A stretch of 64,000 nucleotides of DNA from Candidatus Freyrarchaeum guaymasense (GTDB lineage Archaea > Asgardarchaeota > Jordarchaeia > Jordarchaeales > Freyrarchaeaceae), in the NCBI GenBank assembly GCA_030587405.1, contig JAUQZD010000066.1, positions 1 through 64,000 on the forward strand. The letters are read 5' to 3'. The notes under the pieces were generated by a model, which worked only from the letters and a program-made list of their open reading frames with translations, searched no databases and was not told the DNA's origin. Of the stretch, positions 8,977-17,887 are shown piece after piece. Made by a program: the position numbers and the translations under genes. Each line of letters starts with the position of its first letter. Position 1 is the stretch's first letter.

Positions 8977-9905
8977 TTAAGTTGATCTCTCTCCTTACAG
9001 GGGGAACAGGCGGATTAAAGCTCCTGGAAGGTTTCCTCGAAATCCTCCCGCAAGACGAAATTGCAATTATAGTAAACACAGGCGACGACATAGAATTCCA
9101 CGGCCTCCACATAAGTCCGGACTTAGACAGCACAGTTTATCTAATAGCAGGTTTACTTGACAAAGAAAAGTTTTGGGGGATAAAAGGCGACACTTTCAAC
9201 TGTCTCGAAATGATGGAAAAATACGGATTAGAAACATGGTTCTCTTTAGGCGACCGTGACCTGGCAACCCACATCTTGAGGACTTTCCTTCTTAGGAAAG
9301 GAATGGCCTTGTCTACCATTACAAAACTAATTTGTAAGCAGCTAGGCGTTAAGGCAAGAGTTCTACCCATGAGCGATGATCGTGTTCAAACCTACATAAG
9401 AACTGACTTAGGGGTTATTTCTTTTCAGGAGTTCTGGGTTAAGCACCGGGGAGAGCCGGATGTGTTTGGCATCGAATATCGAGGCGCAGAGAAAGCTAAC
9501 CCCCCTCCCGAAGTGATTGAAACATTAACTTCATCGGATGCGATCATATTTGGCCCCAGCAACCCTATCACAAGCATAGGGCCAATATTAGCAGTGAGAG
9601 GAATAAAAGACACCATTAAAAGGCTCAACTGTAAGAAGATCGCTGTCAGCCCAATAGTCGGCGGACAGGCTGTGAGTGGCCCAGCAGCTAAGCTAATGCG
9701 CGGTCTTAAGATGGAAGTGTCACCTTTCGGCGTCGCTCTCTTTTATAAAAACTTAATAGACACGTTGGTCTTTGATAAACGGGACGCACCACTCAAAAAA
9801 GCAGTAAATTCCATCGGTATTGCAACCTACATAACGGACACTTTAATGGTAACCCGTGAAGACACGATACGTTTGGCATCAGAAATTATGGAGCTGATAC
9901 GATGA
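8973..9905 (+). CDS. cofD: 2-phospho-L-lactate transferase
   Basis: 310 residues. Transfers the phospholactyl group from LPPG to the deazaflavin FO, giving F420-0 (or the dehydro form, depending on donor). The N-terminus LLTGGTGGLKLLEGF and the segments VNTGDDIEFHGLHISPDLD, GDRDLATHI and IFGPSNPITSIGPIL are characteristic of CofD. GTG start overlaps the cofE stop; the cofD stop overlaps the ATG of the next gene (ATGA). These overlaps indicate translational coupling. Confidence 0.94.
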   Translation: MIKLISLLTGGTGGLKLLEGFLEILPQDEIAIIVNTGDDIEFHGLHISPDLDSTVYLIAGLLDKEKFWGIKGDTFNCLEMMEKYGLETWFSLGDRDLATHILRTFLLRKGMALSTITKLICKQLGVKARVLPMSDDRVQTYIRTDLGVISFQEFWVKHRGEPDVFGIEYRGAEKANPPPEVIETLTSSDAIIFGPSNPITSIGPILAVRGIKDTIKRLNCKKIAVSPIVGGQAVSGPAAKLMRGLKMEVSPFGVALFYKNLIDTLVFDKRDAPLKKAVNSIGIATYITDTLMVTREDTIRLASEIMELIR

Positions 9906-10675
9906 AGCTTAAATTAAGAAGTCGCGTAATTCTAGCAGCTATGGCTGGAATCTGTAATGGTGATTTTTGCTCAAAAGCATCTAAGGCAGGAGCGGGCATG
10001 GTCACATTAGGCGGGCTAAACTTCGACATGGAAACCCTTACTGCCAGCAGGAAAATAAGTCAAAGAGGACGAAGGGAGTTTGAGATAGACCTTCACCTTC
10101 TTACTGACTATTTAAAAGGAGAAGTAAGGAAAGCATCGATAAATGGAACTCCTGTCGCCGTCAATGTTAGGGCGGCGACCATGAAAGGCATCATTTTTGC
10201 CGGCGAATCCGTGTCGCAAAGTGGAGCCACAGTTTTAGAAATAAACGCGCATTGCCGCCAGCCTGAAATGCTATCCGTAGGCGCTGGGCAAGCCCTCTTA
10301 GGAAGACTGGACGAGCTGTCAGAATGGATTAAACATTTAAAAGACTCATTTAACCTTAACGTGATCTTGAAGTGGAGAGGAAACGTCGTAGACGACTTGC
10401 GTGTAGCCAAAATGGCGGAGGCTGCTGGGGTCGACGCAATCCACATCGACGCAATGAAACCCGGAGAAGTATGCGGAGACTTAAGGCTAATAAGGAAGCT
10501 ATCCGAAAACGTAGATGTCTTCCTTATTGGAAACAATTCTATCCGAGACTTCGAAAGTGCAATTAGAATGCTAAATTCCGGGGCTGACGCTGTGTCTATT
10601 GCCCGCGCGGCAATCCACGACCCAACACTCGTCGGCCGTATTGCACTTAAAGTGGAGGAAGCTCTCAGCAATTAA
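9902..10675 (+). CDS. Dihydroorotate dehydrogenase / Dus-like TIM-barrel protein
   Basis: 257-residue flavin-type TIM barrel related to dihydroorotate dehydrogenase and tRNA-dihydrouridine synthase (MJ0144-like archaeal group, from memory). Seen: ILAAMAGICNGDFC at strand 1, VAVNVRAATMKG, LEINAHCRQPEM (the Dus/PyrD-like NxxC region), VILKWRGN, GVDAIHIDAM, IGNNSIRDFESAIRMLNSGAD near the phosphate/FMN site, then VSIARAA. It lies between cofD and cofC with 4-nt overlap upstream and 12 nt downstream, so it is part of the F420 operon. A role in F420 metabolism or a tRNA modification are both possible; neither is shown. Confidence 0.75.
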   Translation: MKLKLRSRVILAAMAGICNGDFCSKASKAGAGMVTLGGLNFDMETLTASRKISQRGRREFEIDLHLLTDYLKGEVRKASINGTPVAVNVRAATMKGIIFAGESVSQSGATVLEINAHCRQPEMLSVGAGQALLGRLDELSEWIKHLKDSFNLNVILKWRGNVVDDLRVAKMAEAAGVDAIHIDAMKPGEVCGDLRLIRKLSENVDVFLIGNNSIRDFESAIRMLNSGADAVSIARAAIHDPTLVGRIALKVEEALSN

Positions 10676-10687
10676 TGGTGGATTTAA

Positions 10688-11359
10688 ATGAAGAACCTTC
10701 ACTTAATCATCCCTTTTAAGGGCGTAGGGAAGGCAAAGTCTAGGCTCTCCCCTTCTCTGCCCCATCCTGAAAGACAGAAGCTGAGCCTTGCAATGTTGCT
10801 AGACGTGATCGATGTGGCAGTGGCTACCGGATCCTTTGATGGAATTCACGTAGTTACACCAGACCGTGACCTCACGCTTCCATTTAAAAAGATCAACGTA
10901 ATCATTGAGCCTCCTCCCCATAGTTTAAACAATGCCATTGCACATGGCATCCTCCTCTGTATTAAATTAGGGGCCAAAGCAGTTCTTGTACTCCCAGCTG
11001 ACATACCCTTCATAGAAGTAAGCGACATTAACGCCATAATTGAAAAAGGCGAAAACGAGGAAGAGGTTGTGGTTCTTGCCGAATCTAAAAGCGGAGGGAC
11101 AAATGCCTTGCTTTTAAAGCCCCCCACAGCCATTCTTCCCGACTTCGGAGAAGACAGCTTCAAAAGGCACATCCTTAGGGCAAGAGCTAAAGGTGTACAC
11201 GTGGAAACATATGCTTCCCCAAGGATCAAAACGGACATAGATTACCCACAGGATCTCCTGTCAGTAGAAAACGTCAAGGCAGGGCCAAGGACCGCCCTTC
11301 TTCTTGAAAAATATCGTAGGCTCTTCCGCTCCGGCTTAATCACCCTTCAATCTCTCTAA
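10688..11359 (+). CDS. cofC: 2-phospho-L-lactate guanylyltransferase
   Basis: 223 residues. Nucleotidyltransferase that activates 2-phospholactate (or phosphoenolpyruvate) with GTP to make the CofD donor. Family signatures: LIIPFKGVGKAKSRLSP at the nucleotide loop, LVLPADIPFI with the metal-binding Asp, a GGTNALLL segment, and FGEDSFKRHI near the C-terminus. ATG start follows GGTGGATTTAA. Last gene of the F420 operon; its final 20 bases overlap the end of the convergent TPR-like gene. Confidence 0.93.
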   Translation: MKNLHLIIPFKGVGKAKSRLSPSLPHPERQKLSLAMLLDVIDVAVATGSFDGIHVVTPDRDLTLPFKKINVIIEPPPHSLNNAIAHGILLCIKLGAKAVLVLPADIPFIEVSDINAIIEKGENEEEVVVLAESKSGGTNALLLKPPTAILPDFGEDSFKRHILRARAKGVHVETYASPRIKTDIDYPQDLLSVENVKAGPRTALLLEKYRRLFRSGLITLQSL

Positions 11360-12320
11360 GCAATCTTTTCACTTCCCTCTCAAGCACCCTTACATCCTCC
11401 TCACGTTTAGCCCTTCTAATGAGCTCTTCAGCCTCGTCCATCCAGGGAGGCCTTTCACCTTTTCCCTTACTAAAGCACACGTACGCGTTCAACCTGGCAT
11501 AAAGCGCATTTACCTTACTTCCCATTTTACATAAAACCTCCTCGGCCCTTTTATGGCACTCCCCCGCCCTAACCCACTGCCCTTTCCCTTCGGCGTCAAT
11601 CGCCATCGCCATCAGCCCCCTTGCCTCAGCAGCCATAGCTCCCTGCACATCCCCCATCTCCCTCATTAGCTCACTTATCTCCATCTGGTACCTCGCCACG
11701 TTACCCCATATCCCATCAGCCATAGCATGGCGTGACAGGAATCTGAGCGCTGCAACCTTATCCGCCCTCCAATTCAACCCTAACTTTTCCATTATATGTG
11801 CAATTTCTAAGTACGATTCCCCCACACCTAAGAAGTCTCCTTCCACTTCTTTCTTTAGCGCTAAGAGCCTGAGACGTTTAGCCCTTAAAAGCATCAGCTG
11901 TTTAGCACTTAACCCTGCTTTCTTAGCTATTTCCTCTGCTTCAGCCATTACATTACATGCTGTGTTCAAGTCGCCGGCCAAGGCATACCTTTCACCTCTC
12001 CTAACAGTCATGACTAACAAAGCACGATACGCGCCTCTCTGATCTCCCGCCCTCCTAAACGCCTCCACCGCTCTTTCCCACTCCTTTCTCTCGCCCAAAA
12101 ACTCTAAATCTCCTCTCTCATCAAAGGGGGTGCTAAAGCTCTTAATCCAGTGCATTAAAGCCCTCCTAACAGCAACGTATCCCTCCCTTTCAAAGCCACT
12201 CGTACCCGAAACAAGCTTATCTGTAAACCACAAGCAATCCTCTAAAAGCTCCCTTACCCCCCTCTCAACACTTAAAGCATCCACAATCAACTCGAAAAGC
12301 CTCTGAGAAAACCCCTCCAC
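11340..12320 (-). CDS. TPR-like alpha-solenoid protein
   Basis: About 326 residues, almost wholly helical, with repeated helix pairs of TPR/SNAP-like spacing: WERAVEAFRRAGDQRGAYRAL, LAGDLNTACNVMAEAEEIAKKAGL, GDFLGVGESYLEIAHIMEKLGL, VARYQMEISELMREMGD, GQWVRAGECHKRAEEVL. It probably acts as a protein-protein scaffold in the cytoplasm; no specific family was recognised. GTG at 12320 sits 6 nt after GGGGTG; the frame stays open to TTG 12356, which lacks a ribosome site. It lies upstream (same strand) of nothing related and converges with cofC. The coding strand is unusually G-rich. Confidence 0.6.
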   Translation of the reverse strand: MEGFSQRLFELIVDALSVERGVRELLEDCLWFTDKLVSGTSGFEREGYVAVRRALMHWIKSFSTPFDERGDLEFLGERKEWERAVEAFRRAGDQRGAYRALLVMTVRRGERYALAGDLNTACNVMAEAEEIAKKAGLSAKQLMLLRAKRLRLLALKKEVEGDFLGVGESYLEIAHIMEKLGLNWRADKVAALRFLSRHAMADGIWGNVARYQMEISELMREMGDVQGAMAAEARGLMAMAIDAEGKGQWVRAGECHKRAEEVLCKMGSKVNALYARLNAYVCFSKGKGERPPWMDEAEELIRRAKREEDVRVLEREVKRLLREIEG

Positions 12321-12542
12321 ATCCGTCACCCCAACCCAGCAAGTTCCATGCTTCAAGAACGAAAACTAGGTCTAAAATGTTTCAACTTCGAACACCTTAA
12401 ATTCTAAATTTAACAACGAGGGCATGGAAGCCCCTCATACTGGAGACGCATTATTACACTTAACACACTTTAACGCACTTCCCCTCCCATTTACTTTCCT
12501 CGCAAAGCTTCCTCCTAAAAAAGGAAGGAAACCTTTAGTCTT

Positions 12543-12962
12543 CTACTCGGAAAAAACACTCTGAATTTCCTTAACAGCATCATCAACTATGCGCTCGTAA
12601 CGTCGATCCTTAAAGAAAAGTACAGACGCAGCATCAACCAGCCTACGCTTAGCAGACACGGGTAAAATCGTCGCTAATATCAACCTCTTCCTGGGCGTCT
12701 CCACGCTTTTAAAAATGATGATCCCATCCGTTGTTTCAATAGTAACCTGCTCCAAGTCCCCTAGCCCAATCTGGTCTTTAACCCTCATCGCTGTCGAATG
12801 GGCTAAGCTAGCCATCGCTGCTATCACCTGCTTGTTCTCTGCACTACTAGCTTCAGCCACCACAAGCCCATCATCTCCGGATATCACACTCGCCGAAAAG
12901 CCACCCCGCCTATTCATATTATCTAGGATCTCGGTTAAAGCCGAAAGCTTATCCTTTGACAT
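12543..12962 (-). CDS. Roadblock/LC7 domain protein (first copy)
   Basis: About 139 residues with the Roadblock/LC7 (longin-related, MglB-like) layout: helix ALTEILDNMNR, strand ASVISGDDGLVVAEASS, helix IAAMASLAHSTAMRVKDQIG, strands LEQVTIETTDGIIIFKSV and LILATILP, then a C-terminal helix. Roadblock proteins bind and regulate small Ras-like or Mgl/Rag GTPases and are expanded in Asgard archaea. ATG 12962 follows GAGGTG by 5 nt. Divergent from hisG. The Rab-like GTPase at 31 kb is a possible, unproven, partner. Confidence 0.85.
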   Translation of the reverse strand: MSKDKLSALTEILDNMNRRGGFSASVISGDDGLVVAEASSAENKQVIAAMASLAHSTAMRVKDQIGLGDLEQVTIETTDGIIIFKSVETPRKRLILATILPVSAKRRLVDAASVLFFKDRRYERIVDDAVKEIQSVFSE

Positions 12963-13060
12963 CACAACACCTCAAACCGTTTATTTCATACTATCTTTAC
13001 AAACATTTAAATTTTAATCGTTGCTACCCCCCCTTGAAAGCCCTAGGAAAGGTGAATCCC

Positions 13061-14038
13061 TTGAAGCTAAACTTCGTAATCCCTAAAGGTTCACTGCAAG
13101 AGGCAACGTTACGCCTCTTAAGGCAAGCTGGCTATGAAGTAAAAGGGGGCGCGCGCTCCTACCGGCCGTGGATCAACGACCCCGAAATAAACCTGAAAGT
13201 ACTTAGACCGCAAGAGATCCCAAACCTCGTTGAGGCGGGCGCCCACGATATAGGAATAACCGGACTGGACTGGGTAAGAGAAACATCAGCAGACGTGGAA
13301 GTCCTATCAAACCTCACATACGGTAAAGTTAAGATCGTGCTAGCAGTCCCAAGCCATTGGACACAAATAAACTCCCTATCAGACCTCATAAAATCCTTTT
13401 TAGACGCAGGGAAACCGATACGAATTGCCACAGAATATATAAACATCACACTCCGTCACATACTAGAAAACCATGAATACCAAAAACGCTTCTATAGAAC
13501 GCTCCCCGAAGTCATAACTCCATGGTACAGGTACGGAGAAAACCCAAACGTGAAAATAATCCTGTCCTTCGGAGCCACCGAAGCCAAACCGCCCGAGGAC
13601 GCTGAAGCCATAATCGACAACACAGAAACGGGAACAACTCTCCTATCCAATAACCTAAAAGTAATAGAAGAAATATGCCAATCCCAAGCAGTACTAATAG
13701 CAAACAAAGACGCCCTAACCCACCCATGGAAAAAGGAAAAAATAAAAGACGTAATGACCCTCATCGAAGGCGCCGTCGACGCAAGAGAAAGGCTACACCT
13801 CTTCATGAACGTAAAAGGCGAAAATCTAGATAAAATACTCAAAGTCCTACCAGCCCTGAAGAAGCCAACCATATCCCCCCTCGCTGGGGAAGAAGGATGG
13901 TACGCCCTAAACACCGTAATACACAAAGACGAATTCCTAAAAATAATACCACATCTACGGCAACTAGCCCAAGGAATAGTCGTCTACGAACCAAGGCAAG
14001 TACTTCCCCTCGAAAAAATTCAAAGCAAACTCTCCTAA
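13061..14038 (+). CDS. hisG: ATP phosphoribosyltransferase, long form
   Basis: 325 residues. First step of histidine biosynthesis, joining ATP and PRPP. N-terminal LNFVIPKGSLQEATLRLL and DIGITGLDWV, and the PRPP-loop region IIDNTETGTTLLSNNLKVI, identify HisG; the C-terminal ~80 residues (MNVKGENLDKILKVLPALK...) form the ACT-like regulatory domain of the long, hexameric form. TTG at 13061 lies 5 nt after GGTGA; the frame is open further upstream but without family match. No other his genes are present in the window. Third positions are very rich in C and A. Confidence 0.9.
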   Translation: MKLNFVIPKGSLQEATLRLLRQAGYEVKGGARSYRPWINDPEINLKVLRPQEIPNLVEAGAHDIGITGLDWVRETSADVEVLSNLTYGKVKIVLAVPSHWTQINSLSDLIKSFLDAGKPIRIATEYINITLRHILENHEYQKRFYRTLPEVITPWYRYGENPNVKIILSFGATEAKPPEDAEAIIDNTETGTTLLSNNLKVIEEICQSQAVLIANKDALTHPWKKEKIKDVMTLIEGAVDARERLHLFMNVKGENLDKILKVLPALKKPTISPLAGEEGWYALNTVIHKDEFLKIIPHLRQLAQGIVVYEPRQVLPLEKIQSKLS

Positions 14039-14133
14039 CCATCCTCCACTACCCAACCGCCCGAAAACAACCATAAAAACCCAACTCAATGTAAAAAGCA
14101 CCAACATAAAGAAAACCCTCCCGTTAAGAAAAG

Positions 14134-14140
14134 TTTAAAT
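14134..14140 (+). promoter_or_regulatory. Box A (TATA) candidate for rpo1N
   Basis: TTTAAAT preceded by the purine-rich GAAAAG (BRE-like), about 63 nt before the rpo1N TTG start. It is the best TATA-like match in the 165-nt hisG-rpo1N gap. Confidence 0.4.
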
Positions 14141-14202
14141 TACCTCTACTTGTAGTAATTGAAGAAAGAAATCCTCCTTCTGTCCATTTTGGGGGTACAA
14201 GG

Positions 14203-16857
14203 TTGGCGTTCAGGTTTGTTAAGAGAATTAGTTCAATAAGATTCAGTGTCCTCTCTCCAGACGAAATAAGACGCATGTCTGCTACGCGGATAATCACCCC
14301 CGACACCTACGACGAAGACGGCACCCCGATCGAAACAGGCCTCATGGACGAGCGTCTAGGCACGGTAGAACCCGGACGGCGATGCAAACTATGCGGCAAC
14401 CCAGTCGGCGAATGCATAGGCCACTTCGGACATATAGAACTCGTCCGCCCAGTCATCCACGTAGGCTTCGTCAAAGTCCTCCATAAAGTCTTAAGAGCCA
14501 CCTGCAGACGTTGCTCCCGCCTTCTACTACCCGAAGACGAAATAGAATTCTTCCTAGCAGAAATGGAACGTTACGAGCAAGAAACAGGAAGGCTGAGCGA
14601 TGAAATAGCCGAAGAAGTATTCCGGCGGGCATCCAGAACATCAACATGCCCCCACTGCGGAGAAATCCAACGCAAAATAAGGCTGGAAAAGCCAACCACA
14701 TTCTACGAAGAAACAGAAATAGGCTCAATCAGGCTCACCCCAAGCGACGTAAGGGAACGATGCGAACGCATACCAGACAACGACTGCAAACTACTAGGCA
14801 TAAATCCCTCCTTCGCCCGCCCAGAATGGATGGTCCTCACAGTCCTCCCAGTCCCACCCGTATGCGTTAGACCAAGCATCACACTCGAATCAGGCGTCCG
14901 ATCAGAAGACGACCTAACACATAAACTCGTCGACATAATTAGGATCAATCAGCGGCTGAGAGAAAACATAGAAGCAGGAGCCCCCCAACTAATCGTAGAA
15001 GACCTTTGGGAACTACTCCAATACCACGTAACAACATACTTTGACAATGAAATTTCAGGGATCCCACCAGCCCGACACCGCTCAGGACGAGCACTAAGAA
15101 CACTAACCCAAAGACTAAAAGGCAAAGAAGGACGGTTCAGAAGCAACCTCTCAGGCAAACGCGTCGACTTCTCAGCCAGAACGGTCATATCTCCAGACCC
15201 AAATCTCGGAATAAACGAGGTAGGCGTCCCCATCGAAGTCGCAAAGATCCTAACAATACCCGAACGCGTAACAGAACTAAACATCGAAGATATGAAAGAG
15301 CTGGTAATGCGAGGACCCGACGAACATCCAGGAGCTAACTACATTATCCGAGCAGATGGCAGACGCATCGACCTACGCTTCGTAAAAAACAGGAGCAAAA
15401 TAGCCGAAACCATAGAAATAGGCAGCATAGTCGAACGCCACCTAAACGACGGCGACATAGTCCTATTTAACAGGCAACCCTCCCTACACAGAATGAGCAT
15501 CATGGCTCACCAAGTCAGGGTAATGCCATACAAAACATTTAGACTTAACCTCTGCGTTTGCCCACCATACAATGCAGATTTTGATGGTGACGAGATGAAT
15601 CTTCATGTCCCCCAGTCAGAGGAGGCGCGTGTTGAAGCTCATATTTTAATGAAGGTTCAGGAGCATATTTTAAGTCCTAGATATGGTGGCCCAATTATAG
15701 GGGGGATTCAAGACTTCATTTCTGCCGCCTATCTTTTAACTAGAGAGCAAACCTTCCTCAGTAAGGAGGAGGCGTGTGAGCTGGCGCTTGCAGCAGGTAT
15801 AACTTCCCTTCCTCCTCCAGCGGTGAGTGAGCCTGAGGAGCTCTGGACGGGTAAGCAGATCTTCAGTTTGACTTTGCCGAAGGGTCTCAATGCAAGGTTT
15901 AAGTCTAAGGCGTGTAAGCAGTGTGATACTTGCTTGGGGGAGGCGTGTCCCTATGATGCGTATGTGGTGGTTGTCGACGGCGTCCTTATTAAGGGTGTGA
16001 TTGATAAAGCTGCTTTTGGGGCTGGCGTCCCGGAGAGTTTGCTTCATAAGATTGTGAAGGAGTTTGGGACTGATGCGGCAAGGGAGTTTTTGGATTCGGT
16101 GACGCGTATGCTGATTCGTTTTATTACGAAGAAAGGTTTCACGTTGGGACTTAACGACGTGGAGATACCTAAGGAGGCAACTTACCGGATAAAAGAGATC
16201 TTGGAGGAGGGGGAGCGTAAGGTTAACGAGTTGATTGAGACGTATAGGCGGGGTGAATTGGAGGCGTTGCCGGGGAGGACCATTGAGGAAAGCCTTGAAA
16301 TGTTAATTATGCGTGAGCTTGCTAATGTGAGGGATAAGGCTGGTGAGGTTGCAAGTGAGTATTTGGGTTCGGATAATCATGCTGTAATTATGGCTTTGAC
16401 TGGGGCTAGGGGTAACCCCTTAAATCTTGCGATGATGGCTGCCTGCATAGGGCAGCAGTCTGTTAGGGGTGAGCGTATACATAGAGGTTATAGGGGGAGA
16501 ACTCTCCCACACTTTAAGAAGGGTGACTTGAGCGCTAAGTCGAGGGGGTTTGTGGCTTCCAGTTACCGGAAGGGATTGGACCCGATAGAGTTTTTCTTTC
16601 ATGCTATGGGTGGCAGGGAAGGGCTGGTGGATACTGCTGTGAGGACCAGTACGAGCGGGTATATGCAAAGGAGGTTGATAAATGCGCTTCAGGATGTGAA
16701 GGTGGAGTATGATGGAACTGTGAGGACGCCGTCTGGGGAAATCATCCAGTTTAGGTATGGGGAAGACGGAGTTGATCCTGCTAAGAGTGACCACGGGAAG
16801 GCGGTGAATATTGACGCTATTATTGATAAGTTTCTGCTTCACCGTAGCGTTAAGTAG
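14203..16857 (+). CDS. rpo1N: DNA-directed RNA polymerase subunit A' (Rpo1N)
   Basis: 884 residues, normal for archaeal A'. Zinc sites CKLCGNPVGECIGHFGH (about 63-79) and CRRC...CPHC; catalytic Mg-binding NADFDGDEMN (457-466); a further CKQCDTCLGEACPYDAY cluster typical of archaeal A'. The usual partners rpoH, rpoB and A'' are absent here: hisG lies before, and the convergent PRPP synthase gene follows 6 bp after the stop. TTG start after GGGGGT. Codon third positions change abruptly from C/A to G/T near base 15,575, at the catalytic motif; the protein sequence is continuous across this point. Confidence 0.97.
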   Translation: MAFRFVKRISSIRFSVLSPDEIRRMSATRIITPDTYDEDGTPIETGLMDERLGTVEPGRRCKLCGNPVGECIGHFGHIELVRPVIHVGFVKVLHKVLRATCRRCSRLLLPEDEIEFFLAEMERYEQETGRLSDEIAEEVFRRASRTSTCPHCGEIQRKIRLEKPTTFYEETEIGSIRLTPSDVRERCERIPDNDCKLLGINPSFARPEWMVLTVLPVPPVCVRPSITLESGVRSEDDLTHKLVDIIRINQRLRENIEAGAPQLIVEDLWELLQYHVTTYFDNEISGIPPARHRSGRALRTLTQRLKGKEGRFRSNLSGKRVDFSARTVISPDPNLGINEVGVPIEVAKILTIPERVTELNIEDMKELVMRGPDEHPGANYIIRADGRRIDLRFVKNRSKIAETIEIGSIVERHLNDGDIVLFNRQPSLHRMSIMAHQVRVMPYKTFRLNLCVCPPYNADFDGDEMNLHVPQSEEARVEAHILMKVQEHILSPRYGGPIIGGIQDFISAAYLLTREQTFLSKEEACELALAAGITSLPPPAVSEPEELWTGKQIFSLTLPKGLNARFKSKACKQCDTCLGEACPYDAYVVVVDGVLIKGVIDKAAFGAGVPESLLHKIVKEFGTDAAREFLDSVTRMLIRFITKKGFTLGLNDVEIPKEATYRIKEILEEGERKVNELIETYRRGELEALPGRTIEESLEMLIMRELANVRDKAGEVASEYLGSDNHAVIMALTGARGNPLNLAMMAACIGQQSVRGERIHRGYRGRTLPHFKKGDLSAKSRGFVASSYRKGLDPIEFFFHAMGGREGLVDTAVRTSTSGYMQRRLINALQDVKVEYDGTVRTPSGEIIQFRYGEDGVDPAKSDHGKAVNIDAIIDKFLLHRSVK

Positions 16858-16863
16858 GCTCAC

Positions 16864-17754
16864 CTAAAGTTTTCTGAGTGCTTCGGCTATGAGAGGTGCT
16901 ACGGACACGTAGCTTACTGGGCTAGGTATGGTATCTGTACCGATTACGGCGTCTCCTCCCGCTTTATAGATTCTTTTTAGTGCGTTTTCAACAAGTACTG
17001 GATGGGTGCATGTTGCAACTATTTTTTTTGCTCCTTTCTTTTTAAGTACCTCTATGGTTTTTGCTAGTGTTCCTCCTGTGGAGATTATGTCGTCAACTAT
17101 GACCAAGTCTCTGGTTTTAACGTCGAGTTCTCTGGGGGCTATCTCCACTTCGGTCGCGCTAAGCCTCTTTTTTTCGAGGATGTCGTATTCCGTGCCGAGT
17201 GTTTCGGCCATGGTTTTAGCCCATTGCTCGGCTTCCTCGTCTGGTCCTATTACTAGTGTGTCATGGAGGATGAATTCTTTTTTAACGTATTCGCCTAGTA
17301 GGGGTATGGCTGTTAAATTTTTAGCGGGGATTTTGAATAACCTGTTTACGTTTTCGACGCGGTGAAGGTGCATATCTACGGTGAAAACTTTGTCTGTTCC
17401 GGTTTTTTCGATGAGGCTTACGATTGTTTTGAGGCTTAAGGCTTCTCCTGGCTTAAATCGGGCATCTTGTCTAGCATATGCGAAGTAGGGTATTACTCCT
17501 ATGATCTCCCTTGCTCCCATGTCCTTTAAATTGTCTACTAGGAGGAAATATTCTAGGAGGTACTCGTCAGGGGTTAAATACATTGACTGTACGAGTGCCA
17601 CCTTTTTCCCCTCAACATCCTCCTCGACTCGAATGTACTTTTCTCCATCAGGAAACTTTTTGTATTCACAGTCTATGAAGGGTGCGTTAAGCTCCTTAGC
17701 CACTTTAAAGGCTAATGCTTGCGCCGACGACCCACCTATAATAACAAGGCTCAA
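16864..17754 (-). CDS. prs: Ribose-phosphate diphosphokinase (PRPP synthase)
   Basis: 296 residues. Makes PRPP from ribose 5-phosphate and ATP. Seen: FPDGEKYIRVEEDV near the N-terminus, PYFAYARQDARFKPGEA (catalytic flexible-loop region), VDMHLHR, and the PRPP-binding loop VIVDDIISTGGTLAKT (about 212-227). Length fits the shorter archaeal (class III-like) enzymes. Its product is a substrate of HisG (13 kb) and NadC (39 kb), but the genes are not an operon. ATG start after GGAGGAAACGGCTTGAGC-type leader (GGAGG present). Ends 6 bp from the rpo1N stop. Confidence 0.95.
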   Translation of the reverse strand: MSLVIIGGSSAQALAFKVAKELNAPFIDCEYKKFPDGEKYIRVEEDVEGKKVALVQSMYLTPDEYLLEYFLLVDNLKDMGAREIIGVIPYFAYARQDARFKPGEALSLKTIVSLIEKTGTDKVFTVDMHLHRVENVNRLFKIPAKNLTAIPLLGEYVKKEFILHDTLVIGPDEEAEQWAKTMAETLGTEYDILEKKRLSATEVEIAPRELDVKTRDLVIVDDIISTGGTLAKTIEVLKKKGAKKIVATCTHPVLVENALKRIYKAGGDAVIGTDTIPSPVSYVSVAPLIAEALRKL

Positions 17755-17887
17755 GCCGTTTCCTCCTGTTGCTTCTACTTTAAACCCGCACTTTCTTCTA
17801 TGAACGTTAGCTTTTTAATATTAAAGTTTTAACTTAGTTTTTGTCTTGTTTCCTCGCCGCCTTAAAAGATGATGGAGGATTAAATGC

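Noticed and set aside
15181..15960. Naming the composition pivot a replication origin
   Set aside because: No Cdc6/Orc gene, ORB repeat or A/T-rich unwinding region is visible at either pivot, and both lie within coding sequence; reported only as an unexplained pivot.
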